From contig JANXSC010000288.1 of assembly GCA_025352845.1 (NCBI GenBank), positions 1 through 14,197 of the forward strand: DNA of 14,197 nt, given 5' to 3'. Below are positions 7,852 through 14,197 of the stretch, in pieces. Both the position numbers and the translations under genes were made by a program. How positions within the stretch are numbered: the stretch's first letter is position 1; every line of letters starts with the position of its first letter. Origin of the DNA: Opitutaceae bacterium. GTDB taxonomy: Bacteria > Verrucomicrobiota > Verrucomicrobiia > Opitutales > Opitutaceae. The notes under the pieces were generated by a model. That model was not told the origin of the DNA, ran no database searches, and worked only from the letters and a program-made list of their open reading frames with translations.

Positions 7852-7911
7852 CAGGCTGTTGCACGGACTTGCCTCAACCGGAATCGCGGATGAACTCTCT
7901 CGCGCTTCCTC

Positions 7912-9754
7912 ATGAGCTTCCTCCGACTCGCGGCCCTCTCGTTTTTCCATCCCGCTCGAAATCTTCGCGGGGTCATCGGACAACTACACCTATGGCTCGG
8001 CGGCGTGGGGCGCGGCGCGGAGCAACGAGCAGGCCCAGGCGTATCGCAATGCGATCACTCCCAGCCGCAGCACGACCGTCGATATGTCGTCCGAGAAGGC
8101 GAAGCTCGAGCAGTATTTCAGGAGCATCCAGAATAATTCCTCCCAAAACTACGCCAGCCAGCGGGAGCAACGGGACTGGGCGGCGTCGGACCGGCAGGCG
8201 GCGCAGGCGGAGCGCAATCGCCGCGAGACCGTGCGCGAAGCCACCTATGAGGAAAGTCGCGGAGGCATGCGCGCGGAAGGCGTCGTGTGGCTGAGGCGGA
8301 GCGCGGAGGCGCAGAACGAATTCGCGATGGCGATGCTGGGCGAGGTGTTGCTCGATGGAAACGACGCGGAAAAAAATTCCACCGAAGCGGTCGCGTGGAT
8401 CAAAAAATCAATCGAGCTGGGTTCCGTGCAGGGCAAACTGAAGTTCGCGAATTTATTGATCGCGGGGAAGCTGGTTCCGCAGGACAAGGCCACGGCGTTA
8501 AAACTTTTCGGCGAGGCGGCTCCCGATTCTCCTGCCGCAGCCAACTCCTACGGCGTGAGCCTTTGGCGCGGCGATTTGGGCCGGCAAGACGTGGCCGAAG
8601 GACTCGAGTGGTTGGAAGCGTCTCTGAAAGCAGAGTATTGGATGGCCGGTCGCAATCTCGCGAAGATTTACTACTTGGGCTCCGGCGTGCCGAAGAGCCC
8701 AAGCCGCGCGGAGGACTATTTGGCCCAGGCGGTGCGCGTGGGCGGCGAGCCGGCCAAACGCCTGGCCGCCGAAGCCTACGAAAAAGGCGAAATTATTTAT
8801 CCCGACGAGAGCATGGCGGAAAAGCTGTATGGGGAACTGGCCTCGGAAAACCCGGCGCAAAACGCCGTCCTCGAGGCGGCCTACATGATGCGTTGGGCGG
8901 CGACGCTTGGCTCGGATCTCCATCCGGTGAGCAGGATAAATCTCCATCCGGCGCGTCTGATGCACTTGAGAACGGCCCTCTCTTCGGCCGAACGAGGCGA
9001 GCGCGCAGGGAGCGCCGAAGCGACCAGAATGAAGGCGGAGATCGAAGTCGCTATCCGCCAAGCCAACGCCGGCTGGATCGCAGACGGCGAGCGCATTCTG
9101 GCCGAAGCGCTGCCCCACCTCCGGGAAAAACTGGAGGCGAACCTCGCCCTCCTCGAGGCCGCAGCGGCCAAACCGGCCGAAAATCGCCCGGCCTTTTTCA
9201 CCTATCATGGCTTCGGTATCGGCAACTGGGAAAAGGACGACGACTACACGATCGTCGAACACCTGCCGGAATCGCCGGGGAGAGAAATATTTCTCACTTC
9301 GCTCGACGTCGAGAAAGCCGTGGAGGGGAATTTCGAGGCGGCCGCAGTTTACTGCGCGGGCTACTACCACGGCGACCCCGCGCTCGGCCCGCGCTACTTC
9401 ACCGCGGTCCGAAAAATTGTCTTCGCCGATGCCAACGGCGGCGACACTTCGGCGATGGTCAAACTCGTGAACCTCCTCGGCGTGCCCTCCGACGAACGCC
9501 CGTATCTCGGCTGGCCGCGCGACCACCGGGAAAGCTTTCGCTGGTTCCGCCGCGCGCTGCTCGCCGGCAACGCCCGCGGAACGGAAGCCATCGCGCGCCT
9601 GTGCAGCGCCGAGAAGCCCGCTGAAAACATGGACAAGAAAATCCTGGCGCAGTGGGCCGCCGTCATCGAAACAATCCTCGAAATAAATAAAAACGATGAG
9701 GAGTCAGCGGCTCTGATCGCCGCGTATTGCAAGGATCACCTGCCGCCGGAATAG
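7912..9754 (+). CDS. Secreted Sel1-like repeat protein, frameshifted near its start
   Basis: Sel1/TPR-like helical repeats make scaffolds for protein contacts; no enzyme domain is visible. The long frame-2 part has coding sequence before its first ATG (8084): DNYTYGSAAWGAARSNEQAQ is readable back to about 7970. ATG 7912 in frame 1 gives MSFLRLAALSF; one T too many in the T5 run 7942-7946 explains the shift. Corrected, the protein is 613 residues with an N-terminal signal peptide (MSFLRLAALSFSIPLEIFAG). Then a Gln/Glu/Arg-rich, likely coiled-coil stretch (EKAKLEQYFRS to AAQAERNRRETVREA), Sel1-like repeats (AMAMLGEVLLDGN, AVAWIKKSIELGS, KIYYLGSGVPKSP), a helical middle, and a second group near the C-terminus (RWFRRALLAGNARGTEAIARL). 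Codons such as AAA, TTA and ATT are commoner here than in its neighbours, and an 81-bp direct repeat flanks it, which suggests it was acquired. It converges on dctA with a 22-base gap. Confidence 0.75.
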
Positions 9755-9776
9755 GCGGCCGGGTGCGGCAGCGCGC

Positions 9777-11072
9777 TCAGCTCGGCCGCTCGTTTTTTCC
9801 CGCGAGAATTTCCTGCGCCTTCGTTTCGTCGAGCGCGCCGTCCCACCTCGCGATGACGAGTGTGCCGACGGTGTTGCCGATGAAATTCGTAAGCGTGCGA
9901 ATCTCCGACATGAAGCGGTCGATGCCGAAGATCAGGGCGAGCGAGGCGGCCGGGATTTTTCCCGCCGTCGAGATTGTGGCGGCGAGCACGATGAAGCCGC
10001 TGCCGGTGATTCCGGCCGCGCCCTTCGAGGTGAGCAGCATCACGGCGACGAGACCGAGTTGCTCCACCAGCGTCATCGGCGTATCCGTCGCCTGCGCGAG
10101 GAACAGCGCGGCGCAGGTCAGGTAGATGCACGTGCCGTCGAGGTTGAACGAGTAGCCTGCGGGCACGACCACGCCGACCACCGGCTTGGAGCAGCCGATG
10201 CGCTCCATTTTTTCCATGAGCCCCGGCAGCGCGGCCTCCGACGACGAAGTGCCGACTGCGATAAAAATCTCCTCCTTCACGTAGCGGAGCAGCCGCCAGA
10301 AATTGAAACCCGCCGCGCGCGCGATTCCGCCCAGCACGAGGACGATGAACATGAAACAAGTCACATAAACCGTGATCAGCAACTGCCCGAGCGACAGCAG
10401 CGCACCTACGCCAAACTTCCCCACGGTAAACCCCATCGCCCCAAACGCCCCGATCGGCGCGAGCCGCGTGACGAGCCCGACGATCGCGAAGATCACGCGC
10501 GCGACTTCGTTGAGGAGGTTCATCACCGGCCGGCCGTGTTCGCCGATCCGGGCCAGCGCGAAACCAAAGAGCAGCGCGAGCAACAGCACCTGGAGAATTT
10601 CTCCCTCGGCAAACGCGCCGACGAACGTCTTCGGAATGATGTTCAGGAAAAACGCGACCGTGCTCTGCGCTTTCCCCTGCGTGATGTAGGTGTCGACCTG
10701 TTTGGTGTCGAGCGCGCGGGCGTCGATGTGCATCCCCGCCCCGGGCGCGACGACGTTGGCCACCACGAGCCCGACGATCAGCGCGAACGTGGTCACGATT
10801 TCGAAATAAAGCAGCGCCTTGAACCCCACGCGACCGAGCCGCTTGAGATCCCCCATGCCCGCGATGCCGGCGACGACCGTCGTGAAGATGATCGGCGCGA
10901 TCAGCATCTTGATGAGCTTGATGAAACCGTCGCCGAGCGGCTGCACCGCCACGCCCCAGTCGGGTTTGAGCCAGCCGACGAGCACGCCGAGCACAACGCC
11001 GACGAGCACCTGGAGGTAGAGCGTGTCGCGTTTCTTCGGGGCGGCGGACGAGGACGCGGGGGTGAGGGGCAT
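9777..11072 (-). CDS. dctA: C4-dicarboxylate:cation symporter DctA
   Basis: A member of the dicarboxylate/amino acid:cation symporter family; DctA takes up succinate, fumarate and malate with Na+ or H+ across the inner membrane. From ATG 11072 it has 431 residues, the family's usual size. Key motifs are in order: KMLIAPIIFTTVVAGIAGMG near 55-75, serine-rich hairpin GTSSSEAALP (274-283), SFNLDGTCIY (308 on, the NxDGT cation site), SKGAAGITGSGF (349-360), and IDRFMSEIRTLTNFIGN (384-400) with the conserved Asp, Arg and Asn of substrate binding. These favour DctA over glutamate carriers. An upstream TTG at 11111 is in frame and preceded by AAGG, so 13 extra residues are possible; I prefer the ATG because the extra residues are not family-like. 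The gene is intact. Its 3' end is duplicated at 7771-7851. Confidence 0.93.
   Translation of the reverse strand: MPLTPASSSAAPKKRDTLYLQVLVGVVLGVLVGWLKPDWGVAVQPLGDGFIKLIKMLIAPIIFTTVVAGIAGMGDLKRLGRVGFKALLYFEIVTTFALIVGLVVANVVAPGAGMHIDARALDTKQVDTYITQGKAQSTVAFFLNIIPKTFVGAFAEGEILQVLLLALLFGFALARIGEHGRPVMNLLNEVARVIFAIVGLVTRLAPIGAFGAMGFTVGKFGVGALLSLGQLLITVYVTCFMFIVLVLGGIARAAGFNFWRLLRYVKEEIFIAVGTSSSEAALPGLMEKMERIGCSKPVVGVVVPAGYSFNLDGTCIYLTCAALFLAQATDTPMTLVEQLGLVAVMLLTSKGAAGITGSGFIVLAATISTAGKIPAASLALIFGIDRFMSEIRTLTNFIGNTVGTLVIARWDGALDETKAQEILAGKNERPS
9800..9880 (-). repeat. Right copy of the 81-bp direct repeat, inside dctA
   Basis: Same orientation as the fragment at 7771-7851 and 78 of 81 bases identical, with an offset of 2029 bases. 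Together they bracket the Sel1 gene. Similarity ends sharply at 9880 and fades before 9800. Confidence 0.9.
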
Positions 11073-11159
11073 CACGGGCGCGACGCTGCGTGGGGCTCTG
11101 GCGACCGTCAAAGCCTTGTTTAGTCAAAACGGTTGCCTCTCCGGGCTCGCGCACCTTGC

Positions 11160-11192
11160 GTCGGGGCTTAGTCCTACGGTTTCAGCCCCGAC
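11160..11192. repeat. Hairpin in the dctA/DUF1501 divergent gap
   Basis: GTCGGGGCT (11160-11168) and AGCCCCGAC (11184-11192) form a 9-bp perfect stem around a 15-base loop. It sits in the 203-base gap between two divergent genes, so a terminator role is unlikely. The sequence resembles the GGGGCT/AGCCCC intergenic palindromes often seen in this group. No further promoter elements stand out in this gap. Confidence 0.6.
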
Positions 11193-11275
11193 AATGCCTG
11201 AAACCGCCCCTCCCCGCCAGCGTCTCTGAGCCAGATCGCAAACCCCGCGTCCGCCCAATCCAAATCTTACCCACC

Positions 11276-12721
11276 ATGTCCTCCCATCCCGAGCCCTCCC
11301 ACCACGACGAGCCCTGCTGCGGAATCTCGACCAACATCGAGGACTATTTCCTCACGCGCCGGCAGTTTTTGAACCGCATGGGCATGGGTATCGGCGCGCT
11401 CTCGCTCGCCAAACTCCTCGACCCCGCCGACCTCGTCGCGGCGCAACCGGGAGCCAATGCGGTCACCGGTCCGCTCTCGCCGCGCCCGTCGCACTTCCCC
11501 GGCAAGGCCAAGTCCGTGATCCACATTTTCGCGCAGGGCGCGCCGTCGCACCTCGACACCTGGGACTACAAGCCCGCCCTCGCCAAGATGGAAGGCAAGT
11601 CGATCAGCAACGACGGCCTCGCGATGGGCTCGCCGTTTAAGTTTTCCAAATACGGCCAGAGCGGCCTTGAGGTCAGCAGCGTCTTCGCCAAGACTGCCGA
11701 GCACGCCGACGACCTCGCCGTCATCCGCTCGATGTGGACCGACATCCCGGCGCACGAAGTCGCCACGGTGTTCATGAACACCGGCTCGCTCCGTATCTCC
11801 AAACCGAGCATGGGCTCGTGGCTCGTTTACGGCCTCGGCACCGAGAACCAGAATCTCCCCGGCTTCATCGCCCTCCGCGGCGGCGGCCTCCCGCCCGGCG
11901 GCGCAGCCAACTACCAGTCGGCGTTTCTCCCCGGCGTCTATCAGGGCACGAGCATCAACACGCAGGCGCCCTCCGTGCCGCAGATGATTCAGAACATCCG
12001 CAACAGCTACGTTGGCCAGAACGAGCAGCGCCGCCAGCTCGACTTCGTCCATCAACTCAACGAACTCCACGCGCAGAATCTCCAGCGTGACGCCGCCCTT
12101 GAATCTCGCCTCGAAACCGCCGAGATCGCTTTCCGCATGCAAGCCGAGGCCACCGATGTTTTCGACATCAACAAGGAAACCGCCGAAGTCCGCTCCGCCT
12201 ACGGCAACACCGCTCAAGGCAAACAACTGCTCATTGCCCGCCGCCTCGTCGAGCGCGGTGTGCGCTTCGTCCAAGTCTGGCACGATGGTTGGGATCATCA
12301 TCAGGATCTAGAAGAGCGCATCACCGAAAAAGCCGGCGAGATCGACCAGCCGCTCTCCGCCCTCCTCACCGATCTCAAACAACGCGGACTCCTCGACTCC
12401 ACGCTGGTCATCTGGGGCGGCGAGTTCGGCCGCAAGCCCACGAAGGATCGCAACGGTGGCGATAACCCCGGCCGCGATCACAACGCCAAAGCCTTCTCCG
12501 TCGTCATGGCTGGTGGTGGCGTGAAAGGCGGCGTAGTCCACGGCGCAACCGATGAGTTCGGTGCCGCCGCGATCACCGACAAAGTCCACGTCCACGATCT
12601 GCACGCCACGATTCTGCATTGTCTTGGTTTCGATCACACCAAGCTCACCTATCCCTACAACGGCCGCGATTTCCGCCTCACCGACATCGCCGGCAACGTC
12701 GTCAAGCCGATCCTCGCATGA
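11276..12721 (+). CDS. DUF1501 family protein, Tat-exported
   Basis: A 481-residue DUF1501 protein, a family distantly related to the alkaline phosphatase/sulfatase fold and abundant in Planctomycetes and Verrucomicrobia; its reaction is not established. The N-terminus carries a twin-arginine motif (TRRQFLNRMGMG, residues 27-38) and a weak hydrophobic stretch, so folded export by Tat is likely. Family hallmarks: IHIFAQGAPSHLDTWDYKP, RSMWTDIPAHE, VQVWHDGWDHHQDLE, the block VIWGGEFGRKP...GRDHNAKAFSVVMAGGGVKGG, GATDEFG, and the C-terminal LHATILHCLGFDHTKLTYPY with NGRDFRLTDIAGNVV. Start at ATG 11276 fits the Tat signal; the frame is open further upstream but reads as noise. No Shine-Dalgarno is visible. 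Its stop overlaps the next start as ATGA (12718-12721), so the pair is an operon with coupled translation. Confidence 0.93.
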   Translation: MSSHPEPSHHDEPCCGISTNIEDYFLTRRQFLNRMGMGIGALSLAKLLDPADLVAAQPGANAVTGPLSPRPSHFPGKAKSVIHIFAQGAPSHLDTWDYKPALAKMEGKSISNDGLAMGSPFKFSKYGQSGLEVSSVFAKTAEHADDLAVIRSMWTDIPAHEVATVFMNTGSLRISKPSMGSWLVYGLGTENQNLPGFIALRGGGLPPGGAANYQSAFLPGVYQGTSINTQAPSVPQMIQNIRNSYVGQNEQRRQLDFVHQLNELHAQNLQRDAALESRLETAEIAFRMQAEATDVFDINKETAEVRSAYGNTAQGKQLLIARRLVERGVRFVQVWHDGWDHHQDLEERITEKAGEIDQPLSALLTDLKQRGLLDSTLVIWGGEFGRKPTKDRNGGDNPGRDHNAKAFSVVMAGGGVKGGVVHGATDEFGAAAITDKVHVHDLHATILHCLGFDHTKLTYPYNGRDFRLTDIAGNVVKPILA

Positions 12722-14197
12722 GCGCATTTTTCAAAAGGTGGAGCGCGTTGCCCTCAACGCGCTTTGGCCCGGAAGCTTTCAAACCAGCGCATTGGGGGCA
12801 ATGCGCTCCACCCCCCGCACTCCGTGTTCTTCTCATTGGGGGAGCGAGCTCGCTCGCGACACTCGCTTCCGCCGCCCTGCCCTCCGAAGCCTTGGCGAAG
12901 GAGGGAGATCTCCAATTCTTCGACACCAAAATCCGTCCGATCCTCAGTGAGCAATGCTACCAGTGCCATAGCCACACCGCTGATAAAATCAAAGGCGGTC
13001 TCATGCTCGATTCGCGCGACGCCGTTCTTCACGGCGGCAACTCCGGCTCGATCATCGTCGCGGGAAAACCCGACGACAGCCTGCTCATCCAAGCTCTCCG
13101 CTACACCGATCCGGATTTGCGGATGCCGCCCGAGCAGCACGGGGGGAAATTATCCGATCAACAAATCGCCGACTTCACCGAATGGGTTCGCCGCGGCGCC
13201 CCTGACCCGCGGGTCCCCCTCGCCCTCGCCAACGGCAAATCCTACGGTGGTGTCGGCAAAAACCACTGGGCCTTCCAACCTGTGCGAAAATCCGCCGTGC
13301 CCGTCGTGCAGAACGTCGCCTGGGTCCAGTCTCCCATTGATAATTTCATCCTCGCCCGCCTCGAAGCCACCGGTCTCACCGCCAATCCTCTCGCGGACAA
13401 ACGCACGCTCATTCGTCGCACCACGTTTGATCTGATCGGGCTTCCACCCACCGAACCCGAGATCCAACGTTTTGTCGCCGACGACTCGCCCGACGCTTTC
13501 ACCAAAGTCGTTGATCGCCTCCTCGCCTCACCGCATTACGGCGAGCGTTGGGCCCGCTATTGGATGGATGTCGCCCGCTACTCCGACACCAAGGGCGATC
13601 CGCCCAAGCGCGATGACCCGCGTTTCCCCGACGCCTGGACCTATCGCGATTACCTCATCGAGGCTTTCAACACCGATAAGCCCTACCCGCAATTCATCAC
13701 CGAGCAACTCGCCGCCGATCGCCTCGTCAACGCCGCCGTCACCAAAGCCAAGCTCGCAAGAAAAGTTCCGCCCACCGACCAACACATCCTTGCCGCCCTC
13801 GGTTTCCTCACGCTCGGCAACCAGCACGACGGCCGCCGTAACGACATCATCGACGACCGCATCGACGTCACGACGAAAGCGTTTCTCGGACTCACTGTTT
13901 CCTGCGCCCGCTGCCACGATCACAAATTCGATCCCATCCCGACGAAGGATTATTATTCTTTATATGGTGTCTTCGCCAACACCACTGAGCCGCGCTCGAT
14001 CATGCAGGCGCCCACGCTTTTCACTGAGATACCAAAGACCCCCGCCTTCCTTGCTTACGTCGCCAAGGGACAAGAACTCCAAACCAAAGCCGCCGATCTC
14101 CAGAAGCAATTCCAGGAATTCCGTCGCTCCCACACGCGTGATCCTGAAAAACGCCGTGAACTGGTCCGCGCCGAGATCCAGCTCCAACACGAGATCG
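12718..14197 (+). CDS. PSCyt1/DUF1549 haem c protein (PSD1 type), 3' end outside window
   Basis: Partner of DUF1501 in many Planctomycetes and Verrucomicrobia; function not established. The frame is open from ATG 12718 to the window end (493 codons). Domains: a PSCyt1 cytochrome-like domain with haem motif CYQCH (residues 80-84) and a probable Met ligand in RMPP (Met136); a DUF1549 domain from about 206 (IDNFILARLEATG, TFDLIGLPPTEPEI, HYGERWARYWMDVARYSD) with a second CxxCH, SCARCHDHKFDPIPTKDYYS (Cys396-His400). DUF1553 would be expected beyond the edge. The only in-frame ATG before the haem domain is at 12718, overlapping the DUF1501 stop. The N-terminus is odd: the first 60 or so residues are encoded by palindromic repeats, and the apparent signal peptide (LRVLLIGGASSLATLASA) falls partly inside them. 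Export is expected because haem c is attached outside the cytoplasm. A TTG at 12892 would leave no signal peptide. Confidence 0.88.
   Translation, partial: MSAFFKRWSALPSTRFGPEAFKPAHWGQCAPPPALRVLLIGGASSLATLASAALPSEALAKEGDLQFFDTKIRPILSEQCYQCHSHTADKIKGGLMLDSRDAVLHGGNSGSIIVAGKPDDSLLIQALRYTDPDLRMPPEQHGGKLSDQQIADFTEWVRRGAPDPRVPLALANGKSYGGVGKNHWAFQPVRKSAVPVVQNVAWVQSPIDNFILARLEATGLTANPLADKRTLIRRTTFDLIGLPPTEPEIQRFVADDSPDAFTKVVDRLLASPHYGERWARYWMDVARYSDTKGDPPKRDDPRFPDAWTYRDYLIEAFNTDKPYPQFITEQLAADRLVNAAVTKAKLARKVPPTDQHILAALGFLTLGNQHDGRRNDIIDDRIDVTTKAFLGLTVSCARCHDHKFDPIPTKDYYSLYGVFANTTEPRSIMQAPTLFTEIPKTPAFLAYVAKGQELQTKAADLQKQFQEFRRSHTRDPEKRRELVRAEIQLQHEI
12737..12812. repeat. REPIN-like pair of hairpins inside the PSCyt1/DUF1549 reading frame
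   Basis: Left copy 12737-12763 and inverted right copy 12786-12812 match at 24 of 27 positions. Each holds its own perfect 9-bp hairpin: AGCGCGTTG/CAACGCGCT (12742-12763) and AGCGCATTG/CAATGCGCT (12786-12807), both with 4-base loops. The two arms differ by a change that is compensated across the stem. GGAG precedes each stem, as in REP sequences recognised by RAYT transposases. Confidence 0.8.
12842..12905. repeat. Two further palindromes encoding the signal-peptide region
   Basis: GAGCGAGCTCGCTC (12842-12855) is a perfect 14-bp palindrome. 12880-12905 pairs CCCTCC with GGAGGG around GAA/GAA and a small GCC-TT-GGC hairpin. Both resemble intergenic repeats I recall from verrucomicrobial genomes, but here they are read through as GGASSLATLASAALPSEALA. 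Confidence 0.65.

Noticed and set aside
8498..9526. Minus-strand open frame (342 codons) opposite the Sel1 gene
   Set aside because: Shadow of the Sel1 protein, which has repeats and a signal peptide on the plus strand.
10059..11123. Plus-strand open frame (354 codons) opposite dctA
   Set aside because: dctA on the minus strand has all family motifs; this frame is Arg/Glu/His/Asp-rich noise.
11267..12301. Minus-strand open frame (344 codons) opposite DUF1501
   Set aside because: Antisense shadow of a clearly recognised gene.
12764..13435. Plus-strand open frame (223 codons) starting in the repeats
   Set aside because: It is out of frame with the haem and DUF1549 motifs and is Ser/Pro/Arg-rich noise.

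Overview
The window looks like chromosome of a high-GC Verrucomicrobiota bacterium, probably of the Opitutus group. The grounds are the paired DUF1501 and cytochrome/DUF1549 (PSD1-type) genes typical of Planctomycetes and Verrucomicrobia, a long TonB-dependent receptor, several families of short intergenic palindromes, and starts that lack clear Shine-Dalgarno sequences. The taxon is inferred from protein style, not from a marker gene.

Layout. 1-948 is the C-terminal part of an M48-type membrane protease. 978-1073 is an inverted-repeat element. 1197-1982 is a CarF/TMEM189-type lipid desaturase, read with two compensating frameshifts. Its stop overlaps the start of a TonB-dependent receptor (1979-4347, three single-base frameshifts), which carries a run of 12 C just after its start codon. 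A REPIN-like inverted repeat (4383-4459) separates it from a minus-strand LysR regulator (4513-5415). Divergent from that is a lipoprotein (5673-6619) whose frame is broken at five copies of an 8-bp tandem repeat; losing one copy restores it. Next comes a second lipoprotein (6659 on), frameshifted and cut off at about 7075, where it runs straight into the C-terminal half of a TRAP permease (DctM) that itself has two frameshifts. A minus-strand fragment of the dctA 3' end (7771-7851) follows, then a secreted Sel1-repeat protein (7912-9754), then an intact convergent dctA (9777-11072). Divergent from dctA is a translationally coupled pair: a Tat-exported DUF1501 protein and a c-type-haem PSCyt1/DUF1549 protein that runs off the end.

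The genes do not form one obvious pathway. Themes are C4-dicarboxylate uptake (intact DctA and a wrecked TRAP permease side by side), envelope proteins (receptor, two lipoproteins, Sel1 protein), and an exported DUF1501/haem-protein operon of unknown function.

The most striking features are in the DNA itself. All the frameshifts I see lie between about 1.58 and 7.95 kb, mostly at short homopolymers; this could be poor consensus sequence, real decay, or both. Two repeat tracts (C12 and the 8-mer) look capable of phase variation. An 81-bp direct repeat flanks the Sel1 gene. Palindromic repeats sit inside the reading frame of the PSCyt1/DUF1549 gene and encode its apparent signal peptide. I found no tRNA, rRNA, CRISPR array or transposase gene.
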